Source of the DNA: Allobacillus salarius
GTDB taxonomy: Bacteria; Bacillota; Bacilli; Bacillales; Alkalibacillaceae
Direction: 5' to 3'
Length of the DNA: 64,000 nt
NCBI RefSeq assembly: GCF_007559425.1
Contig: NZ_VMHE01000003.1
Coordinates: forward strand, 90,904 to 154,903
Program-made: the position numbers and the translations under genes
The notes under the pieces: model-generated
What the model was told of the DNA's origin: nothing
Database searches by the model: none
Seen by the model: only the letters and a program-made list of their open reading frames with translations
In this document: piece after piece, positions 57,159-64,000 of the stretch
How positions within the stretch are numbered: position 1 is the first letter of the stretch
Layout: every line of letters starts with the position of its first letter

Positions 57159-57608
57159 TTGAAACTGACTGATACGGATTTAAAAATTCTCAATATGCTC
57201 AGTGACAACGGCCGCATGTCATATGTCGACTTGGCAAAAGAATTGGATCTTTCACGTGTCGCTGTACGAGACCGAATCAATCAAATGCAAGAAGCGGGCA
57301 TTATTGAAAAATTTAGTGTCGTCATCAACTCCGAAAAAGTCGGCAAAGGCGTTTCTGCATTTTTCAATGTTGACTGTGAACCGAATTCACTCGTTTATGT
57401 CGCCGAAAAACTAGCTGAAAATCCAAATGTCGCAAGCTGTTACCAAATGACTGGTCCAAGTACATTACATACCCATGTACTCGTGGAAGATTTCACGAGT
57501 TTGGAAAAATTTATCAACGAAGAGCTATATGCACTTGAAGGAATCAGCCATGTAGAAAGTCATATTTTGCTTCGTCGCTTCAAGAGCCGAACCGGATTGA
57601 AGCTATAG
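57159..57608 (+). CDS. Lrp/AsnC family regulator
   Basis: 149 residues from TTG at 57159, just after GGTGAACATT; in-frame GTG codons lie slightly upstream, so the start is uncertain by a few residues. N-terminal HTH (LTDTDLKILNMLSDNGRMSYVDLAKELDLSRVAVRDRINQM) and C-terminal RAM domain. Close in plan to B. subtilis LrpA/B/C; divergent from the chromate-type transporter it may control. Confidence 0.9.
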   Translation: MKLTDTDLKILNMLSDNGRMSYVDLAKELDLSRVAVRDRINQMQEAGIIEKFSVVINSEKVGKGVSAFFNVDCEPNSLVYVAEKLAENPNVASCYQMTGPSTLHTHVLVEDFTSLEKFINEELYALEGISHVESHILLRRFKSRTGLKL

Positions 57609-57611
57609 AGA

Positions 57612-57650
57612 TAATCTCCTGTCTCATGATGAAGAGACAGGAGATTTTTT
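57612..57650 (+). terminator. Intrinsic terminator of the Lrp gene
   Basis: AATCTCCTGTCTC and GAGACAGGAGATT form a 13-bp stem with a short loop, followed by six Ts. The gamma-glutamyltransferase gene ends 15 bp further on and may share it. Confidence 0.9.
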
Positions 57651-57664
57651 ATGCATATTACATC

Positions 57665-59278
57665 TTACCACGCTGCAATGGAACCATCCGTACGCATTTC
57701 TGTTCCGCCAGCCAATACACCTGTTTCTGGATCGCGACAAATAATTTGTCCCCGACCGAAATCCCCGTGGTCAACTTCGCGAATAATATGATGTCCTTTT
57801 CGTTGCAACGCTTGTGCTAGATGTTCAGGGAACGATGGATCGACTTTTATTTGCTTGTCCTTAATCCACTGCCAACGCGGTGCATCTAATGCTGCTTGTG
57901 GGTTCAACCGGAAATCGATCATATTCATGACCACTTGCGCATGTCCTTGTGGTTGCATAAACCCACCCATCACACCAAATGGACCAACCGGTTGATCTCC
58001 TTTAGAGAGGAAGCCAGGTATAATCGTGTGATACGTTTGTTTTCCAGGCTTCAACACATTCACATCGTTTTCGTCCAAGGAGAATGTATGTCCTCTGTTT
58101 TGCATTGCAATTCCTGTACCAGGTACGACAATTCCTGAACCAAAGCCCATATAATTACTTTGGATAAAGGAAACCATATTCCCTTCTCCATCTGCGGTTG
58201 ATAAGTATACCGTACCACTGCTCTTCGGCTCGCCCGCTTCAGGCAAAATCGCTTCCTCGCCAATCAATGAACGACGCTCTTCAGCATATTGTTCAGACAA
58301 TAGATCATTGACGCGAACTTTCATCTCTTTATCTTCCGTTATATGCTTCAGTCCATCTGTAAAAGCTAGCTTCATCGCTTCCATTTGTTTGTGGTATGTA
58401 TCCACGCATTCTTTTTCCGTAAATTCAAAGCCTTTCAACATGTTTAGCGCCATAAGTGCGATAAGTCCTTGACCATTTGGTGGAATCTCCCAAACGTCAT
58501 AGCCACGGTAATTCACCTTAATCGGATCCACCCACTTCGGCTCATAAGCTGCAAGGTCTTCTTTGGACAAAAATCCACCGTTCTCTTGGAAAAATGCATC
58601 GATTTGATCGGCAATATTTCCACGGTAAAATGATTCAGCTTTCGTTTCGCCGATTTCTTTCAATGTTTTTGCATGACCTTCTGATTTCCACATCTCTCCG
58701 ATTTTTGGCGCACGCCCATCTGGAGCGAATGTTTCAAACCAATGATCGAATTCTTTTTCTGTAAAGATCTCTTTAAATTTATTCACTGCTTTTTCCCAAT
58801 TATGGCCGAGTACCGGTGTCACTGGATACCCTTCCGTAGCATAGCGAATGGCTGGTTCCATCAGTTCTGCAAAGTCTAGTTTTCCAAAACGCTCGGATAA
58901 AGCAGCCCATGCTGACGGTGCACCTGGTACTGTAACAGGTGTCATTCCAAATGTCGGCATCTCTTCATGACCTTTTTCTTTCACTCGATCAACGGAGATT
59001 GCAGCTGGAGCACCACCACTAGCGTTCAATCCATATATTTCATCTTTGATCCAAACGAGTGCGAATGCATCTCCTCCAATTCCATTTGAAGTCGGCTCGA
59101 CAACGGTCAACGCCGCTGCTGTCGCAATTGCGGCATCAACCGCATTCCCCCCTTTTTTCAACATGTCTAATCCAGCCTGTGCAGCAAGCGGTTGGGATGT
59201 TGCTACCATACCATTTCGACTATATACCGTATTCCGTTTAGAAGCATACGGGTGATAACGCGCATCATAATGAACCAA
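57665..59278 (-). CDS. Gamma-glutamyltransferase family protein, cytoplasmic form
   Basis: 537 residues from TTG at 59278, 6 bases after AGGGAGAG; a longer frame upstream lacks a ribosome site. Family motifs: GGNAVDAAIATAAALTVVEPTSNGIGGDAFALVW, NGQGLIALMALNML, the autocleavage region SSGTVYLSTADGEGNMVS (Thr nucleophile expected in GTVYL), and GTGIAMQNRG. No signal peptide, unlike secreted GGT used in glutathione or poly-glutamate breakdown. It resembles YwrD, which sits beside ywrA/B/C in B. subtilis, matching this neighbourhood. Confidence 0.9.
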   Translation of the reverse strand: MVHYDARYHPYASKRNTVYSRNGMVATSQPLAAQAGLDMLKKGGNAVDAAIATAAALTVVEPTSNGIGGDAFALVWIKDEIYGLNASGGAPAAISVDRVKEKGHEEMPTFGMTPVTVPGAPSAWAALSERFGKLDFAELMEPAIRYATEGYPVTPVLGHNWEKAVNKFKEIFTEKEFDHWFETFAPDGRAPKIGEMWKSEGHAKTLKEIGETKAESFYRGNIADQIDAFFQENGGFLSKEDLAAYEPKWVDPIKVNYRGYDVWEIPPNGQGLIALMALNMLKGFEFTEKECVDTYHKQMEAMKLAFTDGLKHITEDKEMKVRVNDLLSEQYAEERRSLIGEEAILPEAGEPKSSGTVYLSTADGEGNMVSFIQSNYMGFGSGIVVPGTGIAMQNRGHTFSLDENDVNVLKPGKQTYHTIIPGFLSKGDQPVGPFGVMGGFMQPQGHAQVVMNMIDFRLNPQAALDAPRWQWIKDKQIKVDPSFPEHLAQALQRKGHHIIREVDHGDFGRGQIICRDPETGVLAGGTEMRTDGSIAAW

Positions 59279-59460
59279 TACGATCTCTCCCTTAATCTGT
59301 ATTTTACAAAATGTTTGAATTATTACTATCATCATACCATAACTTTATTATTTTTCATCATTTATTTTCTTTTTGATAGCGTTTTCTTTAAATAAAATGT
59401 GTTTTTGTTCAATTCTTTTCTGTCTAGCTTGCATTTTGAGTACTGTAAAAATGCCATTTG

Positions 59461-59605
59461 GGCACATAAATTTTAATTCAGGTTGTATATTTGAACAATT
59501 AAGTCCCATATAATCTTAAATTGGGACCATAAAAGAAAAATTTAGGCGCATATCCACCAATCAAAGGAGTATATATCTGCAAAGCAGGCACATACCCATC
59601 TTTCT
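59461..59605 (-). repeat. 21-bp-period array, core GGNNCATA on plus strand (7 units)
   Basis: Cores start at 59461, 59482, 59503, 59524, 59545, 59566 and 59587: GGCACATA, GTTGTATA, GTCCCATA, GGACCATA, GGCGCATA, GGAGTATA, GGCACATA, all exactly 21 bp apart. Bases between are unlike each other. Same orientation as the array at 56.9 kb. It begins just past the terminator of the zinc-ribbon gene. The rest of the gap 59279-59460 is AT-rich with no other feature. Confidence 0.9.
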
Positions 59606-59608
59606 CAT

Positions 59609-59647
59609 AAAAAATCCTACTACCATTTTTTGGTAGTAGGATTTAGA
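59609..59647 (-). terminator. Intrinsic terminator of the zinc-ribbon membrane protein gene
   Basis: AATCCTACTACCA and TGGTAGTAGGATT form a perfect 13-bp stem with a 5-base loop and T-run on the minus strand. Confidence 0.92.
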
Positions 59648-59670
59648 GTTGTTAGTTTTCAAACCCAATT

Positions 59671-60456
59671 CTAGAAATAAAGCATTTCATTTAAAAATTG
59701 GTTGATAAATAGATTTTCAGATACAATTTTTAAGTATAAAAATGTTCCCAAGTAAAAGAGCAATACACCATAAAAACCATCTATTCCCTTATCCTTGTTA
59801 TGAACATAACTGTAGATGACAAACGTTGCAGCGATAAATAAACCGATAAAGCCTAGGAAAAACACATAGAAAAAGACCGAAAACATTTTCAAGCTGACGA
59901 TTAATAAAGATAACAACATGATTGCCGTTGGGATCACCATTAATGCGCCAAACCGACCGACAACAGATTTTATATGCAGATCTTTAACACTTGGCTTAAC
60001 AACTGCAAAGATTATTCCAACTGCAACAGCGACAAATAGTAAAATAAAGAAAAATGGCTTAAAAAACATAGTGCCGAATGGAACAGATGGTCCAAAATAA
60101 CCCATACCCATTGAACTCGCTAATGCTTTCATTCCGAAATAAAAAGTCAGTGGGATAAATAAGGAAAATAGTACAAGCGTAATCAGCCCATTAACAAAGT
60201 TGCTTTCATCTTCTGCTTTTCCATGACGCATTGGGCTTTTTACGATATGTACGAGATGTTGCCAATAGCCTTTCGCCAATTCTTTTCCTTGTTCTGCGTA
60301 GTCATTCGTTGATGAGCCATCAGCAGTTGCTGCACTCTCTTCTTTGGCTGCGACTACTGGACTTTCAGTGCTACTTTCCAACTGTGTGCCACATGACGTA
60401 CAAAACTTACTGTCTTCACTCACTTCCGTTTGACAGTTTTGACAAACTTTCTTCAT
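59671..60456 (-). CDS. Zinc-ribbon multi-pass membrane protein
   Basis: 261 residues from the ATG at 60456 (MKKVCQNCQTEV), preceded by GGGGGAATT. An N-terminal zinc ribbon (CQNC... CTSC), a low-complexity linker (about 27-60), then about 5-6 membrane helices (about 85-255), in a Yip1-like pattern. B. subtilis YvbJ-like and DUF6574-type proteins share this plan. Function unknown. Confidence 0.8.
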   Translation of the reverse strand: MKKVCQNCQTEVSEDSKFCTSCGTQLESSTESPVVAAKEESAATADGSSTNDYAEQGKELAKGYWQHLVHIVKSPMRHGKAEDESNFVNGLITLVLFSLFIPLTFYFGMKALASSMGMGYFGPSVPFGTMFFKPFFFILLFVAVAVGIIFAVVKPSVKDLHIKSVVGRFGALMVIPTAIMLLSLLIVSLKMFSVFFYVFFLGFIGLFIAATFVIYSYVHNKDKGIDGFYGVLLFYLGTFLYLKIVSENLFINQFLNEMLYF

Positions 60457-60570
60457 TGCTAAATTCCCCCTTTTCAACTTTACAATTTCAATTATATCAC
60501 TTCTATGAATATTTAGAACTATAAAAAGGGATTGACAAATAGACCGTATAGCCTAAAGTAGTTTTCTATC

Positions 60571-60604
60571 AAAAAAATCACCTACCTACTCGGCAGGTGA
60601 TTCT
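60571..60604 (-). terminator. Intrinsic terminator of the YdaT-like gene
   Basis: AATCACCTGCC pairs with a near-inverse copy GG.AGGTGATT across a 5-7 base loop, followed on the minus strand by seven Ts. Confidence 0.85.
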
Positions 60605-60606
60605 AT

Positions 60607-61059
60607 TTATTTATATGAAATTGTATCTTGTTTATTACCATCTTGATCCTGAACGATGACTTTTGACTCTTTATTCTCAGCAATCTCTTTTGCCCGTTCA
60701 ATGGCATCTTGTTTCTTATCAAACACTTGGTCAGCTCGTTCTGCCCCAACCGTTTGAGCAGCCCAACCATCTTCATGCGGTTTAACGAGCACATCATTGT
60801 CGAGAAGGTCTAAGTCTGTATCATTTTCATCATCTTCATGATCTTGTAATGTTGAATTACTGACGTTTTTCATTTCGTCTTTTTCACTTTTACTTGCACC
60901 GTCAGCCCATTCTTTCGCTTGGTCAGTTGCGATTGGAATGGCGCGATCTTCATCATATCCTTCTTCAATCATGGCATTGGCAATTTCAATTGCTTTATTT
61001 CTCGTCGCTTCATCAAAGTTCTTCAATGAACTAGGATAGTCATTTTTATCCCAAGGCAT
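60607..61059 (-). CDS. YdaT-like stress protein (DUF2188)
   Basis: 150 residues. N-terminus MPWDKNDYPSSLKNFDEATRNKAIEIANAMIEEGYDEDRAIPIATDQAKEWA, acidic linker, then the DUF2188 domain (VKPHEDGWAAQTVGAERADQVFDKKQDAIERAKEIAENKESKVIVQDQDG). Strongly similar in plan to B. subtilis YdaT, a general-stress protein. ATG after AAAGGAGATG. Confidence 0.88.
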   Translation of the reverse strand: MPWDKNDYPSSLKNFDEATRNKAIEIANAMIEEGYDEDRAIPIATDQAKEWADGASKSEKDEMKNVSNSTLQDHEDDENDTDLDLLDNDVLVKPHEDGWAAQTVGAERADQVFDKKQDAIERAKEIAENKESKVIVQDQDGNKQDTISYK

Positions 61060-61134
61060 ATGATCATCTCCTTTGGCCTTTCTTTAAAAAATTGCCAAGT
61101 TCATCGTTTTCTAAACATTTGCCTAGTGGTAAAA

Positions 61135-61332
61135 CTATTTCGCTCTTTTCAAAACTATCCCATAGAAAATGCTCAGTACGCCAAAAATGATGATGAGCGT
61201 AATTAAAATAATTATGCTAGCTACATACCATTTCGTAGAGTCGAAACCGAATCTTTCGACGCCACCCGCAACCAAATAACTGACGATAAAAGCTCCCAGC
61301 GCAAAGCTAACGACTTTAATTAATTGATTCAT
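61135..61332 (-). CDS. Small two-helix membrane protein, unknown
   Basis: 65 residues from the second of two adjacent ATGs (AGGAG five bases upstream). Two membrane helices (about 5-24 and 36-58) and a short basic end (LKRAK). It follows the next gene by 17 bases and is probably the last gene of the XRE-regulated operon. Confidence 0.65.
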   Translation of the reverse strand: MNQLIKVVSFALGAFIVSYLVAGGVERFGFDSTKWYVASIIILITLIIIFGVLSIFYGIVLKRAK

Positions 61333-61349
61333 CATAACTCCTATCTCCC

Positions 61350-61775
61350 TTACATCATTTCTTCATTTTTAATCACTTGAAAAGCATAATACTCTACGAA
61401 AATTAAATATAATCCGCCTAATGTAAAAAAGGATACTTTATTCATAAACCCGAATAACGCTAGCCCTATTAATACAAACGGAATCGAAACTGCCATCAAG
61501 TTGAACGTTTTCGCTTTCGCCGACTGATAAATTGCCATTATCCGCTCATCTTTTTCTTCGATTCGTTGCTGCTTCGTTTTGTTTTTTTCATAAAAAATCG
61601 GTACTGTTGCAATCATGATCAAAAAAACGCCCATAAATACGATGGCAAATGGAGCATAGTCAATTTGTGGAATGGATACACCTAACTCCTCAACACCCAC
61701 GATTCCTAAAGCTACGCCAAGTATAAGCAGCAAACCACCGATCACTTCAAGTGACCAAAACAGTTTAAGATTCAT
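61350..61775 (-). CDS. Membrane protein of the XRE-regulated pair (DUF2178-like)
   Basis: 141 residues from the ATG at 61775, which lies inside the end of the regulator gene; the ribosome site GAGGTG is a few bases upstream. Four membrane helices in two pairs (about 6-25, 34-55, then 92-112, 116-135) separated by a charged loop (KNKTKQQRIEEKDERIMAIYQSAKAKT). The ERIMAIYQSAKAKTF segment is typical of the DUF2178 family, which usually accompanies a small XRE regulator. Function unknown. Confidence 0.75.
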   Translation of the reverse strand: MNLKLFWSLEVIGGLLLILGVALGIVGVEELGVSIPQIDYAPFAIVFMGVFLIMIATVPIFYEKNKTKQQRIEEKDERIMAIYQSAKAKTFNLMAVSIPFVLIGLALFGFMNKVSFFTLGGLYLIFVEYYAFQVIKNEEMM

Positions 61776-61977
61776 CATTTTCACCTCTTTCATCAATAAA
61801 AATTTCCTCGATGGCCATATCAAAGTATCTCGCAATCTTGAAAGCGAGTTGCAACGACGGATCATACCTGCCATTTTCAATCGATCCAATCGTTTGACGA
61901 GTTACTTCAAGCACATCGGCCAACTCTTGCTGATTCATACGATGTTGTTTTCTAATTTCAGTTAATCTGTTTTTCAT
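61765..61977 (-). CDS. Small XRE-family transcriptional regulator
   Basis: 70 residues, almost only a Cro/CI helix-turn-helix (IRKQHRMNQQELADVLEVTRQTIGSIENGRYDPSLQLAFKIARYFDMAIEEIF). It overlaps the following membrane-protein gene. Two copies of a palindrome lie around its promoter, which suggests self-repression. Confidence 0.9.
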   Translation of the reverse strand: MKNRLTEIRKQHRMNQQELADVLEVTRQTIGSIENGRYDPSLQLAFKIARYFDMAIEEIFIDERGENDES

Positions 61978-61993
61978 ATACCTATCCCCAAAT

Positions 61994-62056
61994 TGGAAAG
62001 TTTACTTTCCATTTAACTATAACTAATTATTCGCAAAATGTAAAGCTTACTTTCCA
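61994..62056 (-). promoter_or_regulatory. Promoter with two operator palindromes for the XRE operon
   Basis: Minus strand -35 TTTACA (62039-62044), 17-bp spacer, -10 TATAGT (62016-62021). Operator 1: TGGAAAGT-TT-ACTTTCCA, perfect, at 61994-62011, just after the -10. Operator 2: TGTAAAGC-TT-ACTTTCCA, imperfect, at 62039-62056, over the -35. Centres are 45 bp apart. The layout fits repression by the regulator's own product. Confidence 0.8.
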
Positions 62057-62076
62057 TTTATATTTAAAGAAAATAC

Positions 62077-62101
62077 CTGATGGACAATTACGCCCACCAG
62101 G
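62077..62101 (-). terminator. Hairpin after panF
   Basis: ACCTG.TGG and CCA.CAGGT stem with 7-9 base loop; the minus-strand tail is moderately T-rich (TATTTTCTTT). Confidence 0.65.
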
Positions 62102-62117
62102 TTCGTTTACAATCGCT

Positions 62118-63578
62118 TTATTTCGCTTGATATACTGAAAAATAAAATGGCTCGCGTTTAAATAATAAACTAACGCCAACAAAAGTAATCAATGAAAATA
62201 ATACCGGTAATGTTACCGTATGAACATCGAATAACGCGCCATTCGCGGTATTGTATAAATGAATAACTATATATGAGCCGATGCCGACAACCATCGATGC
62301 AATCGCTCCATGCTTGTTTGCATATTTCCAATAAAGCCCGAAGACGACCGGCCAAATGAACGCAGCTTCCAACCCACCGAACGCAAATAGATTTAAATAG
62401 ATCAATAACTCTGGTGGATTGACAGACATCACAAACACGATAATTCCAATAATCGCGGTAAATCCGATACTTACTTTTTTGACATGTTTGTAAGATGCAT
62501 CTGGTTTTATATAGTTAATGTAAATATCTTTCACGACTGCTGAACTAACCAATAACAGTAATGAATCGACTGTCGACATGATCGCGGCCAGCGGTGCTGC
62601 AAGAACAATACCTGCAACCCATGGTGGCAACGTTTCCAATGCAATTAACGGAATGACTTGGTCCGCCACTTCAATGCCCGGCAATACAGGACGCGCGAAC
62701 ACACCAATTAAGTGCATATTCAACATAATTAGTCCAACAACAATAGTTCCGATTACCAATGCCCGGTGCATCGAACGTGAATTACTATAGGACATCGCAC
62801 GCACAGCGACTTGTGGTAACCCAATTACACCGACACCGACTAAGATCCAGAAAGAAGATACATAAGCAGCTGATAGATTACCATCATTCCCAAAAGGTGT
62901 TACTAGATTCGGATTTTCTGAGACTAAATCATTGAATATGTTCTGCACGCCTCCACCTGCAATCACAACGGCTACCAATAGAATCAGCGTTCCGATGAAC
63001 ATAATAATCCCTTGCATCGCATCCGTCACTGCGACGGCGCGGAATCCACCAATAACTACATAAATCAAAACCGCAACGGCAAAAATGAATAACGCCCCTG
63101 TATAACTTAAATCCGTCAGCGATTCGATTAAATGCGCGCCGCCAATCCATTGAGCCGCCATAGCAGAGAATAAGAAAATGACGACACTAATTGCCGAAAG
63201 TAATACGACAGTCGTGCTTTGATAACGTTCTTTCAAAAAATCAATCAGTGTGACTGATTTCATTTTCCGCGTAACAATCGCGAATTTTTTCCCTAAAACG
63301 AGTAAAACAAAATAACCGGTGACAACCTGAGACATCGCTAATAAAACCCATCCTAAACCAATATCATAAGCTGCACCAGGACCTCCAAGAAAACTCGATG
63401 AACTTCCATATGTAGCAGACATCGTCATCGCCAATACAAGGCCACCTAACTGTCTATTCCCCAGATAGTAATCGCTTAGAAATGAACTTGAATCATTCAT
63501 CCGGCGACTCGACCAAATACCAATCACAAAAATAATCACTAATAATCCCAGTAACGGACCGAGAACTGCCCAATTCAT
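62118..63578 (-). CDS. panF: Sodium/pantothenate symporter, SSS family
   Basis: 486 residues, 13 membrane helices of the LeuT-type SSS fold. Motifs: MSATYGSSSSFLGGPGAAYDIGLGWVLL, IGGFRAVAVTDAMQGIIMFIGT, GVGVIGLPQVAVRAMSYSNSRSMHRA. The pairing with yhdT (overlap ATGA) is the same as in E. coli yhdT-panF, which supports pantothenate as substrate. Confidence 0.88.
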   Translation of the reverse strand: MNWAVLGPLLGLLVIIFVIGIWSSRRMNDSSSFLSDYYLGNRQLGGLVLAMTMSATYGSSSSFLGGPGAAYDIGLGWVLLAMSQVVTGYFVLLVLGKKFAIVTRKMKSVTLIDFLKERYQSTTVVLLSAISVVIFLFSAMAAQWIGGAHLIESLTDLSYTGALFIFAVAVLIYVVIGGFRAVAVTDAMQGIIMFIGTLILLVAVVIAGGGVQNIFNDLVSENPNLVTPFGNDGNLSAAYVSSFWILVGVGVIGLPQVAVRAMSYSNSRSMHRALVIGTIVVGLIMLNMHLIGVFARPVLPGIEVADQVIPLIALETLPPWVAGIVLAAPLAAIMSTVDSLLLLVSSAVVKDIYINYIKPDASYKHVKKVSIGFTAIIGIIVFVMSVNPPELLIYLNLFAFGGLEAAFIWPVVFGLYWKYANKHGAIASMVVGIGSYIVIHLYNTANGALFDVHTVTLPVLFSLITFVGVSLLFKREPFYFSVYQAK

Positions 63579-63856
63579 GACGGATTCCCCTCCTCATCTT
63601 CATCGAAGGGAACTTCCTTCAAGAAAAATTTCGTTACAATCATAACTAATAAAATCATGATAAAGACACCGATAATACAGCTCCAAAAAAACCAAGCTGG
63701 AAAACCGAAAACATACGTATATTCTTCCGGTGGCTTGGAACCTAATCCATACGCAAAGCCATACCACCAAATAAAGTTAAAAACGGCCAGTCCACATCCG
63801 ATCAATGCGTCCCGATTCGCAATGTTAAATCGCCAATCTTGATCAGGTCTCTTCAT
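63575..63856 (-). CDS. yhdT: YhdT family small membrane protein (DUF997)
   Basis: 93 residues with two membrane helices (about 18-37 and 50-77), motifs GCGLAVFNFIWWYGFAYGLGSKPPEEYTYVFGFPAWFFWSCI, and an acidic tail (FDEDEEGNPS). Partner of PanF by conserved position; role unproven. It overlaps panF by four bases. Confidence 0.9.
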   Translation of the reverse strand: MKRPDQDWRFNIANRDALIGCGLAVFNFIWWYGFAYGLGSKPPEEYTYVFGFPAWFFWSCIIGVFIMILLVMIVTKFFLKEVPFDEDEEGNPS

Positions 63857-64000
63857 TGGCGAAGCCCCCCTATTAAAAAACTACTTACAGCCATTTTAGA
63901 CGATGAAAAACGAAAAAGCATTATATTTGAATCAATTTCATAAATCTTAGCCCTTACAGGGCAAGGGTTTCAAAACACAAAAAAGGAAGTACCTCCCCAA

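Noticed and set aside
63857..64000. Riboswitch or gene start at the right edge
   Set aside because: Only short AT-rich sequence is visible; the A-run and CCTCC at 63980-64000 could be the tail of a terminator from outside the window, but too little is present.

Overview
The window looks like the chromosome of a low-GC, motile, competence-capable member of the Bacillaceae. The main reason is gene order. From about 29 kb back to the left edge it follows the Bacillus subtilis block degS-degU-degV-comFA-comFC-yvyF-flgM-flgN-flgK-flgL-yviE-fliW-csrA-hag-(flaG-fliD-fliS-fliT)-hpf-secA-prfB-cccB-ftsE-ftsX-ctp, nearly all on the minus strand. Species cannot be fixed from the sequence alone. I see no rRNA, tRNA, insertion sequence, prophage or CRISPR array.

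Layout. 1-3.8 kb: a partial S41 protease, a coiled-coil M23 endopeptidase and ftsXE (cell-wall hydrolysis control). 4.4-10.4 kb: cytochrome c551, release factor 2 with its programmed frameshift, SecA, and the ribosome hibernation factor. 10.6-12.9 kb: a large double YheC/D-type ATP-grasp protein. 13-25 kb: the late flagellar cluster with three tandem flagellin genes, the CsrA/FliW translational switch and FlgM, with three SigD promoters of identical geometry. 25-32.6 kb: comFC/comFA, degV, degU/degS, yvyE and an LCP ligase. 33-41 kb: a secreted subtilase, an amino-acid permease, two anchored unknown proteins, an AI-2E family exporter, a NERD protein and a VanZ protein. 41-48.5 kb: glutamate synthase gltB/gltD with divergent gltC. 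49-54 kb: a TRAP transporter, a fumarylacetoacetate-hydrolase family enzyme and an AEC transporter. 54-59.3 kb: a YwqE-like protein that has lost most metal ligands, a PP2A-type phosphatase, a two-gene chromate-type transporter, an Lrp regulator and a gamma-glutamyltransferase. 59.6-63.9 kb: small membrane and stress-type proteins, an XRE-regulated operon with clear operators, and yhdT-panF.

The most unusual content is not genic. Nine intergenic regions carry arrays in which a short core recurs every 21 bp, and a tenth (34.7 kb) carries a core at alternating 31 and 21 bp. At least four unrelated core sequences are used: TTAACACTGAAG; TATGNNCC; a GC-rich TCGGGYGGCT unit; and GCTCTAYYC. In the AT-rich arrays the core is conserved while the bases between cores differ, yet the 21-bp spacing is held, so simple slippage does not explain them. 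Seven of the ten lie just beyond a recognisable intrinsic terminator. I know of no named element with these properties.

Other points: all three flagellin leaders carry a covarying hairpin with GGA in the loop, upstream of a GGAGGA ribosome site (CsrA targets); a possible small structured RNA at 32.65-32.77 kb has its own terminator; and comFB is missing between comFA and comFC.
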